A DNA stretch of 37,321 bases from Neolewinella antarctica (lineage in GTDB: Bacteria; Bacteroidota; Bacteroidia; Chitinophagales; Saprospiraceae). The position numbers and the translations under genes were made by a program. Below, in pieces: positions 15,800 to 23,395 of this stretch. How positions within the stretch are numbered: the stretch's first letter is position 1; each line of letters opens with the position of its first letter. Below the pieces are notes generated by a model. That model ran no database searches, was not told the origin of the DNA, and saw nothing but the letters and a program-made list of their open reading frames with translations. Location: NCBI RefSeq assembly GCF_011927835.1, contig NZ_JAATJH010000014.1, forward strand, positions 1 to 37,321, read 5' to 3'.

Positions 15800-18700
15800 A
15801 ACACCTCGAAAAATTCGCCGCCGCGGCGCGCACCAAACTCCACGCCCAGGTAAAAACCCGCCTGCGCTACGCCCTGGACGAAGACGACGTCTACCACCGC
15901 GAACGCGCGCCGCAAGTACGGGAGCTCAAGGAACGCGTCAAGCGCCACGGCGAGGCCAAAGTGATCGAGGAGGCCGCCTATTTGTGGTTCAACCGCTTCG
16001 TGGCGCTACGATTCATGGACGTGAACAGCTACGCGCCCGTCGCCGCCGTCAGCCCCGCCGGGGAAGGCGGCGTGCTGCCCGAGTTGCTGCAGGAAGCCAA
16101 ACGCGGCAACGTCGACGGGACCTTGCGCGTCGACCCCGCCCGCATCAACGACCTGCTCACCGGCCGGCTGGCGAGCGCGAACGCGCAGGACGAGGTCTAC
16201 CGCGCCCTGCTCGTCGCCGAGTGTAACCGCCGCCACGAGCAACTGCCGTTCCTCTTCGAGAAAATCAGCGATTATTCCGAGCTGTTGCTGCCGGACGATC
16301 TGTTGTCGGAGCGTTCGGTGCTGTACGATTTGCGGGCGGCCGTCGGGGTGGAGGAGTGTAAGAATGAAGAGGTGATTGGGTGGTTGTATCAGTACTACAT
16401 CGGGGAACACAACGGCAAGCTGATCAAGTCGAAAAAGAAGTACACCGCCGACGAGTTGGCCCCCGCTTCGCAGTTGTTTACGCCGCGCTGGATCGTCGAG
16501 CACATGGTCGACAATACGCTTGGCTACGTGCTGGAAGCCAACTTTCCCGACCTCGGTTTAGCCAAGAAAATGAGCTACTTCATCGCGCCGGAAGAGCCGC
16601 TAGTAACGCCCGCTACTCCGAAATCGATCGAGGAGATCACGTTTTACGATCCCTGCGTCGGTTCCGGCCACGTGCTGGCCTACGCCTTCGACCTCTTTTA
16701 CATGGCGTACGAGCGGCTGGGCTACGCGAAGTCCGATATCCCCGGCCTGATCCTGCGCAACAACCTGTTCGGGACGGACATCGATCTGCGGGCCACGCAA
16801 CTGGCGGCCTTTGCGCTGGCAATGAAGGCCCGCCGCGCTTACCGGCGTTTTCTGACCAAGGGCGTGCAGCCCAACATCATCGCCTACCGTAACATCACGA
16901 TCACGGACGAAGACTACGCCCTACTCGACCTGCCCTGGATGGATACGGACTTACGCAAAGACTTAGTATTACAGGAAAAGGCGGCGGTTTACGGCAGTTT
17001 ATTGAGATTAGAAGGGGGCGCGGACGCGGGTGCAATAATAGAATCAATTAGCAAAGCGGGAGCGGGCGACGGGATGTTCCAGCAGGTGGGGCGGGATAAC
17101 CTGAACGCGGCGCTGACCCAGATGCAGTACCTGAACCGTAAATACACCTGCGTGGTGACGAACCCGCCGTACATCGCTTCCAGCCGGATGGAGCCGAGCT
17201 TGAAGAAGTACGTGGCGTCGCACTACGCCGTGGGGAAATCCGACTTGTTCGCCGCGTTCATCCCCCGCTGCCTCGAACTCTGCGAAGAAGGCGGTTACAC
17301 GGGCTTCATGACACCCTTCGTGTGGATGTTCATCAGCAGTTACCAGAAGTTGAGGGAGTATCTGATCGATAACCACTACTTTAATACGCTGATCCAACTG
17401 GAGTACTCCGGTTTTGACGGGGCAACGGTACCGATCTGTACGTTCACCTTCCGCAAGGGCACACAGCCGGGGAAGCGGGGTAGCTACATTCGCCTGAGTG
17501 ACTTTAAGGGCGCGAAGAACCAGGCCCCGAAAACGCTCGCCGCCGTTGCTGACCCTGGGGTGGATTATTTTTATCGGGCGCGGCAGGAGGATTTTGCTAA
17601 AATTCCTGGTGGGCCGGTGGGGTATTGGTTATCTAATAATTTAATTAGCGTATTTAATCAAAAAAAGCTGAGTAAGTTCGTAAAACCCGCGGGTGGATTG
17701 CAGACTGGAGATAACCCAAGGTTTTTAAGATATACACATGAAGTCGAGTCTGGTAAGGTAAATCGTGAAGAGTGGGCTTTATATCACAAAGGAGGTTCTT
17801 TTCAGAAATGGTACGGAAATCAGGAGTATGTCATCAACTGGTATAACAACGGAAAAGACATTAAAGATCACAAATCATCAGTTGTTAGAAACTCTCAATT
17901 TTACTTTAAACCATTTATAGGTTGGTCTTCCTTAACTAGTGGTCGATTCGCCGCGAGATTTTTACCTGCCGGAATCATAATGGATCAAAAAGGTCCCGGC
18001 ATGTATCAAGACAGTGATGACTTAAACATCATTTATAATGCTTTAGGGTATTGTAATAGCGACGTATTCTACAAAATAATTAATTCTATCGCGCCAACAT
18101 TGGATTATACAGCAGGGACAATTGCTAGAACCATGCCATATGTAGAGGTCCAGAATATATCAGCAACTGTTGAATTATTAGTTGGAAAGTCCCGAGAAGC
18201 ATGTGAGACTAATGAAACATACCATAAATTTCAGTCATTTCCTTTAATCAGTCAAGGAGAAGTACATGGTGCTCTTGAAACCTTTGAGAAAAATCAGGCT
18301 CAGATTTTTTTCTCAATTCACCAACTAGAAGAAGGTCTAAATGACAAATTTACGACTAATCAATCTCTATCTAATGAGATTACAGGAGAGATTGAGTTGG
18401 AAAACATCACAATCCTCCAAAACGAACTAGACCGCAAAGCCCTAGCCAAACTAAACAAAAAACTAACCCGCGACCCAACCTCCGGCCTCGTCACTAACTA
18501 CGCTGACCTCGACTTACCCTTCAACCGCAAGGAGATCATGCGCCAGTTGCTGAGTTACGCCGTCGGGTGCATTATGGGCCGCTACAGTCTGGATAAGGAA
18601 GGCTTGATCCTGGCTAACGCCGGCGACGGGGTGGCGGAGTACGTAGCTAAAGTCGAGACAGCCTGGGAAGATCTACTTTTTCAGCCCGACGAAGACGGCA

Positions 18701-19314
18701 TCGTCCCGCTCCTGGCCGGCGATTATTTCGACGACGACATTGTGGGGCGTTGCCGGGTGTTTTTGCGGGCGGCCTTCGGGGCGGCGCACTACCAGGCCAA
18801 CGTCGACTTCGTGGAAGCGACCGTGGGCCGGAGCTTGCGCGACTATTTCGTCAAAGACTTCTACGCCGACCACGTGAAGCGGTACAAGAAGCGACCGATC
18901 TACTGGTTGTTTTCGAGCCCGGGGAAGCATTTTCAGGCGCTGGTGTACGTCCACCGCTACCACGCGGATACGGTCAACCTACTCCTCAATAACTACCTGC
19001 GGGACTACGTCAAGAAGCTCGAAGCCGAGTTGGCCGCGGCGGAGCGTACCAAACTGGACGAGAGCCTACCGGCGGGGGACCGCGCGGCGGCGGCCAAGAC
19101 GAGTGATTTGTGCAAAGTGAAGATGGCGGATTGTAAGGTGTACGAGCGGGAGACCCTGTATCCGTTGGCGCAAAGGCGGATGGCGTTGGATTTGGATGAT
19201 GGGGTGCTGGTTAATTATAATCGGATGGGGGGGGCTGTTTTGACGGTTTCTGGGTTGAATGATAGCGTGAAGCGGAAGAAGGTGGAGGCGTTTGATTGGG
19301 TTGAGTTTGATTAG
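15796..19314 (+). CDS. pglX: BREX adenine-specific DNA methyltransferase PglX
   Basis: This 1172-residue SAM-dependent N6-adenine methyltransferase marks host DNA at a BREX site so that it is not attacked. The SAM-binding motif DPCVGSGH is at residues 285-292 and the catalytic NPPY is at 456-459 (TNPPYIASSRMEPS). Helical N-terminal and C-terminal regions flank the catalytic core, as in the family. Residues about 608-872 form the target-recognition region. There the DNA becomes sharply AT-richer than the rest of the gene, while the frame stays open. A GC-rich 19-mer repeat at 17016-17034 adds the sequence GADAGA before the NPPY segment. The gene overlaps brxC by 4 bases. Its 3' side is separated from pglZ by repeats and a Fic gene. 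The recognised site cannot be read from sequence. Confidence 0.95.
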   Translation: MKHLEKFAAAARTKLHAQVKTRLRYALDEDDVYHRERAPQVRELKERVKRHGEAKVIEEAAYLWFNRFVALRFMDVNSYAPVAAVSPAGEGGVLPELLQEAKRGNVDGTLRVDPARINDLLTGRLASANAQDEVYRALLVAECNRRHEQLPFLFEKISDYSELLLPDDLLSERSVLYDLRAAVGVEECKNEEVIGWLYQYYIGEHNGKLIKSKKKYTADELAPASQLFTPRWIVEHMVDNTLGYVLEANFPDLGLAKKMSYFIAPEEPLVTPATPKSIEEITFYDPCVGSGHVLAYAFDLFYMAYERLGYAKSDIPGLILRNNLFGTDIDLRATQLAAFALAMKARRAYRRFLTKGVQPNIIAYRNITITDEDYALLDLPWMDTDLRKDLVLQEKAAVYGSLLRLEGGADAGAIIESISKAGAGDGMFQQVGRDNLNAALTQMQYLNRKYTCVVTNPPYIASSRMEPSLKKYVASHYAVGKSDLFAAFIPRCLELCEEGGYTGFMTPFVWMFISSYQKLREYLIDNHYFNTLIQLEYSGFDGATVPICTFTFRKGTQPGKRGSYIRLSDFKGAKNQAPKTLAAVADPGVDYFYRARQEDFAKIPGGPVGYWLSNNLISVFNQKKLSKFVKPAGGLQTGDNPRFLRYTHEVESGKVNREEWALYHKGGSFQKWYGNQEYVINWYNNGKDIKDHKSSVVRNSQFYFKPFIGWSSLTSGRFAARFLPAGIIMDQKGPGMYQDSDDLNIIYNALGYCNSDVFYKIINSIAPTLDYTAGTIARTMPYVEVQNISATVELLVGKSREACETNETYHKFQSFPLISQGEVHGALETFEKNQAQIFFSIHQLEEGLNDKFTTNQSLSNEITGEIELENITILQNELDRKALAKLNKKLTRDPTSGLVTNYADLDLPFNRKEIMRQLLSYAVGCIMGRYSLDKEGLILANAGDGVAEYVAKVETAWEDLLFQPDEDGIVPLLAGDYFDDDIVGRCRVFLRAAFGAAHYQANVDFVEATVGRSLRDYFVKDFYADHVKRYKKRPIYWLFSSPGKHFQALVYVHRYHADTVNLLLNNYLRDYVKKLEAELAAAERTKLDESLPAGDRAAAAKTSDLCKVKMADCKVYERETLYPLAQRRMALDLDDGVLVNYNRMGGAVLTVSGLNDSVKRKKVEAFDWVEFD
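17016..17034 (+). repeat. GC-rich 19-mer repeat inside pglX
   Basis: GGGCGCGGACGCGGGTGCA matches one arm of the intergenic hairpin at 5626-5672 with one base difference. In pglX it is read as GADAGA. The same frame is used by the copies in pglZ and the czcA-like gene. Confidence 0.65.
17620..18410 (+). other. AT-rich target-recognition island within pglX
   Basis: Hand counts of 60-base lines give 37% G+C (18181-18240) and 40% (18241-18300) inside, against 70% at 18781-18840 downstream. The shift is abrupt near 17620 and returns near 18410-18480. The segment coincides with the specificity domain expected between the NPPY core and the C-terminal helical domain. The best reading is replacement of the specificity module by recombination with a foreign pglX. 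Confidence 0.7.
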
Positions 19315-19364
19315 CTTCGCTGCTGCCGGAGGCGGTGGAGGAAGTAAGGTTTCGGAGTCTATTC

Positions 19365-19434
19365 AGGGTCTCGGAGCGGCCCCTCGCTTCCGCCGGCGAA
19401 GCTAGCGGGAGCGAGGGGTTCTCCGAGCGCCCGG
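19365..19434 (-). repeat. structured repeat element, copy B (after pglX)
   Basis: This is an inverted relative of the element at 12061-12129. Read on the minus strand it starts CCGGGCGCTCGGAGAACCCC, has an inner hairpin with loop TAGCTTCGCCG, and ends GGGGCCGCTCCGAGACCCT. Compared with copy A, the inner stem is almost wholly different but still pairs. One C/G pair of the outer arms is flipped on both sides. Confidence 0.75.
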
Positions 19435-19483
19435 GTGGTTAAAAAGCGTCCGAACCTCCAGCTATCCGGGCGCTCGGAGAACC
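19417..19483. repeat. 18-base perfect inverted repeat after pglX
   Basis: GGTTCTCCGAGCGCCCGG (19417-19434) pairs perfectly with CCGGGCGCTCGGAGAACC (19466-19483). It shares its left arm with structured element copy B. It may end the pglX transcript, although no T-run follows. Confidence 0.75.
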
Positions 19484-19521
19484 TCAACCATGGAAGCCTT
19501 ATCAATGGATAAGCAGTTGAC

Positions 19522-19599
19522 TTATCTGACAAACAAAACAAACTAACCCGCCAATTACCAGTGTTTTTGTCCCGCAAATGAGCTAAATTTGTCAGATAA
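19522..19599. promoter_or_regulatory. 12-base inverted-repeat operator before the Fic gene
   Basis: TTATCTGACAAA (19522-19533) is mirrored exactly by TTTGTCAGATAA (19588-19599), 54 bases apart and ending 9 bases before the Fic ATG. The right arm overlaps the predicted -7 box. The encoded protein has an N-terminal winged helix, so autorepression by looping or dual-site binding is the natural inference. Confidence 0.55.
19567..19591 (+). promoter_or_regulatory. predicted Bacteroidota promoter of the Fic gene
   Basis: TAAATTTG at 19584-19591 fits the -7 consensus TAnnTTTG exactly. A TTG at 19567-19569 could be the -33 element, but the gap is shorter than usual. Transcription would begin about 10 bases before the ATG at 19609. 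Confidence 0.5.
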
Positions 19600-19608
19600 T
19601 TCCACCAA

Positions 19609-20643
19609 ATGACGGAGAGTGACCAAATCCTGAGAGCTCTTGACGAAGCTTCCCCGTTGACCTCCACCGAGATACTCGAACGAATCGACTACCAGCGGAG
19701 TAGTCGTACCCTGAATCGGCTACTCGAAAAACTGGTGAGTAAAAATCTAGTAGAGAGAACCGGCGCCAATAGGGGGACCAAGTATAAATTATCGAGGTCT
19801 TACGGGATCTTGCATTCCATCGACGTGGAGGAGTACTTCACGCAGGATATTGACGATCGAGACATTGAAGATTCGTTCAATCATGATTTACTTAGAAAAG
19901 AACTACACGAGGTGGACCTGTTTACGGCAGCAGACCTCGAACGGTTAAACACGTTGCAGGGCATCTACCAGAAAAACGTCAGCGAGTTGACGGGAGAGGA
20001 ATACCTGAAAGAAATTGAGCGCTTGGCCATCGACCTGAGTTGGAAATCGTCTCAAATAGAGGGCAATACCTACTCTTTGCTGGAAACGGAACGCCTACTG
20101 AAGGAAAAACTAACGGCTTCGGGAAAAGACAAAGACGAGGCGGTTATGCTGCTCAACCACAAAGACGCTATTGATTTCATCGTGGAGCATCCCGAATATT
20201 TAAAAGAACTCTCCATCGGTCGCATTGAGGATATTCACAGTTTACTGACCAAGGAATTAGGCATAAACAGGAACTTAAGATCCCGGAGGGTTGGTATTAC
20301 CGGCACCAACTACCGGCCGCTGGATAATGAATTTCAAATTAAAGAAGCCTTCCGGGACATGTGCTCGTTGATCAACGCCAAAAAAAATGTCTTCGAAAAA
20401 TCGCTGATTGCGTTAGTCTTGATCTCTTACATTCAAGGATTTATGGATGGAAACAAAAGGACGGCCCGAATAACCAGTAATGCCATACTGATTGCGAATG
20501 GTTACTGTCCGATTTCCTTTAGGACGGTTGACTCAATCGACTACAAGAAGGCTATGCTGGTATTCTACGAAAAGAACAACATCACGGCGTTCAAAAGAAT
20601 ATTCATCGACCAATTTGAATTTGCGGTAAAGACCTACTTTTAG
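19609..20643 (+). CDS. winged-helix Fic family protein with altered catalytic motif
   Basis: This 344-residue protein has an N-terminal winged helix-turn-helix (about 1-65) and a Fic domain (about 130-340). Fic enzymes usually transfer AMP to protein side chains. The inhibitory motif (S/T)xxxE(G/N) is present as S147-SQI-E151-G152. The catalytic motif, normally H-x-F-x-D-G-N-x-R, reads Q276-GFMDGNKR, so the essential His is Gln (codon CAA at 20434-20436). The rest of the anion-binding loop is kept. AMP transfer is therefore probably lost, while DNA or nucleotide binding may remain. It sits between pglX and pglZ with its own promoter and operator and is less GC-rich than its neighbours (38-47% in two sampled lines). 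I infer a regulator or accessory gene inserted into the BREX locus. Confidence 0.85.
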   Translation: MTESDQILRALDEASPLTSTEILERIDYQRSSRTLNRLLEKLVSKNLVERTGANRGTKYKLSRSYGILHSIDVEEYFTQDIDDRDIEDSFNHDLLRKELHEVDLFTAADLERLNTLQGIYQKNVSELTGEEYLKEIERLAIDLSWKSSQIEGNTYSLLETERLLKEKLTASGKDKDEAVMLLNHKDAIDFIVEHPEYLKELSIGRIEDIHSLLTKELGINRNLRSRRVGITGTNYRPLDNEFQIKEAFRDMCSLINAKKNVFEKSLIALVLISYIQGFMDGNKRTARITSNAILIANGYCPISFRTVDSIDYKKAMLVFYEKNNITAFKRIFIDQFEFAVKTYF

Positions 20644-20666
20644 AAAAGCCCCCTAATTGATGCCCC

Positions 20667-23180
20667 ATGTCCCCCCACCAACCACGCCTCCAGTCCCATT
20701 TCGCTAACCCCGCCCCCACCCACCGCATCCTCCTCTGGTACGGTAACAACCAGTCCGAGTTGGCGGACGCTTTCGCCGGGGTGGACCTGCCGGAGGTAAC
20801 TAAGGTTGAAGTCGACAACAACGCCTACGCCACCAAAGTCCGCATCCTGCTCGACGAGCCGCAACGTCAATTTCTCGTGTTTCACCCCGGTGCGCCGCCG
20901 CCGGATACGCAGAACTGGCTGCTCGACGTGGAGCTGGCCTACCATATTTTTGCCACCGACCTGACCACAATGCACCGCCAGGAACTGGGCGTGCCGGCCA
21001 CGTTCGACCGGCTCATCGAGCGCTACGAAAGATTCTTCCGTTCCGGCAAGCGACGGGGCGATTTGGTTCAGTACCTACCGGCCCCGGAGCAACTTACCGC
21101 GGCCACCTTCGAGTTGGCGCTCCTCGGCGCTACGATTGGCTGCAAGCCAACTTTGTACGACATCCTGCTTGCCCTTTTGGGCGCGGACGCGGGTGCCGGG
21201 GAAAGCAAGGTAAAAGCAGTGGAGGATTACCGATTGACGGACGTTCTCTGGGAGAAAGTAAAGAATCGGTTCAACTACCAAGCCGGCCCCGGAGGCCCTT
21301 CCGTAGCCGACTTCACCGATGCGCTGTTTCTGACCGCTCTGGCCAGCATCGTGCCCGGCGAACGGCCTCGCGCCAATAATGAGGCCCTCATCTTTCTTCA
21401 CCGCTGGCAGGATAGCCGCGGTGGCGAAGTCGCCTACCGCGCAGCGGCAACCACCCGTGGGGCCGGCATGAAGGTGCGCGAAAAACTGGCGGCCAAATCA
21501 CCCCTTGAGCTGACCAATCACTCGCTGTTTAAGGAAGTCGACCAAATCGTGATTATCGGCGTCCGCGACGCCATTATTTCGGGTACGCTGCCCACCGGAG
21601 GGCTGAAATCCGTCGTGGAAGCCCGGCGGAGCAGCTATTGGTACAATGACTACGCGGACTGTTACGAGGCGCTCTCCGCAGCGCTCACCTTCTTTGCTCT
21701 TCTCCCCACCACCCGGCACCCGCGCCAGCGCCCCGCTCAAATTGTACAGGATTATGCAGCGGATCACCACCGCGTCGACGCCGCCTACCGTGATTTTCAC
21801 TACCACCACCGCCGCGCCGGCAGCTACCTCGACCACCTTGCCGACGTGATCGAGGACCGGTACGTCAACGGTTTCCTGACTCCACTCAACGAGCACTGGC
21901 AAGCGCGCATCGATGAAGAAAACCTACCCGCCGCCGCACCCGATCTGCCCCGGCAGCGCGACTTTTGGAAAAGCCAGGTCGAGCCTTATCTGGACCGTAA
22001 CGTCACCCTGTTCGTCATCATTTCGGACGGCCTGCGCTACGAATCCGCCGCCGCCCTGACCGAGCGGATCAACGGGGAAGGCCGCTACGCCGCCACCATC
22101 GCCCCCCTGCTGGCCAGCGTCCCGACCTACACCCAACTCGGGATGGCCAGCCTGCTGCCGCACGAAAAACTTGAAATTTTACCGGGTAATAACGTGGAAG
22201 CCGACGGCGTATCAACCGCCGGGACGGCCAACCGCGACAAGATCCTCAAAGCCCACACCCGGGGCCGGGCCGTGGCCATGACCGCCGAGACCTTCCGCGA
22301 AAACCACACCCAACGCCAGGGCGGCCGCGACTGGATTAAAGAATACGATGTCGTCTACCTCTACCTGAATCTGATCGACAAGGCCGGCGAAAATGAAGAA
22401 GATCAGCTTTTTGCCCGGACGCAGGACAGCTTTGACCAGGCAGTTACGCTGCTTTCCCAGATTGTCGGTCTCAACCGTTACAATGCTCTCATCACCGCCG
22501 ACCACGGCTACCTTTACCAGGTCAGCAAAGTAGCCGATACCGACTTCGCCAGCTACCGGCCGGAAGGGGAAGAAATGAATAAGAACCGTCGCTTCGTCGT
22601 CGGGACTAACCTGCAAAGAACGGCGGGCGCCCGGGTGTTTACGCCGGCTGAACTCGGCCTGGAAGGCGAACTGGAGGTGATGATCCCGAACGGTACCCTA
22701 CGCATCCGCCAAAAAGGGAGCGGGAGCCGCTACGTGCACGGTGGGATGAGCTTGCAGGAAATGGTTTTGCCCGTCATAACCGTCCAGAAAAAGCGCGCGA
22801 TTTCCGCCGCCGTTCGTCCCGTGAAGGTAGAACTGTTGGGGACGTCCAGCCACATCACCGCCAACCGTAAGACACTAAGTTTCTACCAGCTCGAACCCGT
22901 CGGCGGCAAGCTCAGCCCGATTACGCTTACGATGGGCTTCTACGACGCTGACGGCAAGGCGATCTCGGACGAGCCGACCCGCACCTTTGGCAGCGATTCC
23001 AACGAGCCCCGATTACGGGAACAAAAAGTTACTTTCCAGTTTAAACTCTCCGCTTCCAAATTGAAGGATAAGAATGTTTACTTAAAGGTACATAATGAGT
23101 CCGGCGCCGTATACGATACCCACTCCTTCGAGATGTACATTTCCCACGGGGCGGATTTTGCGGAGTTCGATCTAGAATAA
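20667..23180 (+). CDS. pglZ: BREX phosphatase-like protein PglZ
   Basis: PglZ is the second hallmark BREX gene, an alkaline-phosphatase-superfamily protein. Residues 453-459 (SDGLRYE) and 610-615 (TADHGY) are the metal-binding motifs of the core domain. The variable N-terminal half is helical. The C-terminal 180 residues (after HGGMSLQEMVLPVI) look like a beta-rich domain. At 837 residues the length is normal. The start is 23 bases after the Fic stop, so it is probably co-transcribed with the Fic gene as well as from upstream. Residues 172-177 (GADAGA) come from a GC-rich repeat sequence. It is followed by 215 non-coding bases holding two structured repeats before brxL. Confidence 0.95.
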   Translation: MSPHQPRLQSHFANPAPTHRILLWYGNNQSELADAFAGVDLPEVTKVEVDNNAYATKVRILLDEPQRQFLVFHPGAPPPDTQNWLLDVELAYHIFATDLTTMHRQELGVPATFDRLIERYERFFRSGKRRGDLVQYLPAPEQLTAATFELALLGATIGCKPTLYDILLALLGADAGAGESKVKAVEDYRLTDVLWEKVKNRFNYQAGPGGPSVADFTDALFLTALASIVPGERPRANNEALIFLHRWQDSRGGEVAYRAAATTRGAGMKVREKLAAKSPLELTNHSLFKEVDQIVIIGVRDAIISGTLPTGGLKSVVEARRSSYWYNDYADCYEALSAALTFFALLPTTRHPRQRPAQIVQDYAADHHRVDAAYRDFHYHHRRAGSYLDHLADVIEDRYVNGFLTPLNEHWQARIDEENLPAAAPDLPRQRDFWKSQVEPYLDRNVTLFVIISDGLRYESAAALTERINGEGRYAATIAPLLASVPTYTQLGMASLLPHEKLEILPGNNVEADGVSTAGTANRDKILKAHTRGRAVAMTAETFRENHTQRQGGRDWIKEYDVVYLYLNLIDKAGENEEDQLFARTQDSFDQAVTLLSQIVGLNRYNALITADHGYLYQVSKVADTDFASYRPEGEEMNKNRRFVVGTNLQRTAGARVFTPAELGLEGELEVMIPNGTLRIRQKGSGSRYVHGGMSLQEMVLPVITVQKKRAISAAVRPVKVELLGTSSHITANRKTLSFYQLEPVGGKLSPITLTMGFYDADGKAISDEPTRTFGSDSNEPRLREQKVTFQFKLSASKLKDKNVYLKVHNESGAVYDTHSFEMYISHGADFAEFDLE
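21179..21197 (+). repeat. GC-rich 19-mer repeat inside pglZ
   Basis: GGGCGCGGACGCGGGTGCC differs from the pglX copy only at the last base and is read in the same frame as GADAGA. Confidence 0.6.
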
Positions 23181-23197
23181 CCTACATTCGTGGTCCA

Positions 23198-23263
23198 TCG
23201 TTTTTCCTCGGATGTATCTTTTGGTGAGGTGTAGCGCAGTGAGATATCACCAAAAGTTCGTAG
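23198..23263 (+). repeat. structured tandem element, copy 1 (pglZ-brxL gap)
   Basis: A hairpin with perfect 10-base stem CTTTTGGTGA/TCACCAAAAG (23218-23227 and 23247-23256). It has a 5' flank that includes GATGTAT, a loop containing TGTAGCGCAG and a 3' flank GTTCGTAG. A second copy starts exactly 100 bases downstream with the same flanks and loop but a different stem. It could be a small RNA motif, a leader element for brxL or a mobile extragenic palindrome. Confidence 0.65.
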
Positions 23264-23297
23264 TTCGACTTTGAATAGTTTTAATTATCGAGATTAG

Positions 23298-23361
23298 TCG
23301 TTTCTCCTCAGATGTATCTTATTTTAAATGTAGCGCAGCAAAATTTAGGATAAGTTCATCG
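23298..23361 (+). repeat. structured tandem element, copy 2 (pglZ-brxL gap)
   Basis: This copy shares the flank GATGTATCTT and loop TGTAGCGCAG with copy 1. Its stem is CTTATTTTAAAT/ATTTAGGATAAG (23318-23329 and 23343-23354), which pairs throughout as RNA using two G-U pairs. The stem sequence is unrelated to copy 1 beyond the first three bases, so pairing appears to be what is kept. Confidence 0.65.
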
Positions 23362-23362
23362 G

Positions 23363-23390
23363 AGGTGTAAACGATAGCACATTCACACCT
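23363..23390 (+). promoter_or_regulatory. small stem just upstream of the brxL start
   Basis: AGGTGT (23363-23368) pairs with ACACCT (23385-23390), five bases before the brxL ATG. The GGAGG-like left arm would be hidden in the stem if formed. A six-base stem is weak evidence for translational control. Confidence 0.25.
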
Positions 23391-23395
23391 GAAGC

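Noticed and set aside
23218..23354. CRISPR-like repeats in the pglZ-brxL gap
   Set aside because: Only two copies, with variable stems inside the repeat itself rather than spacers, and no cas genes.
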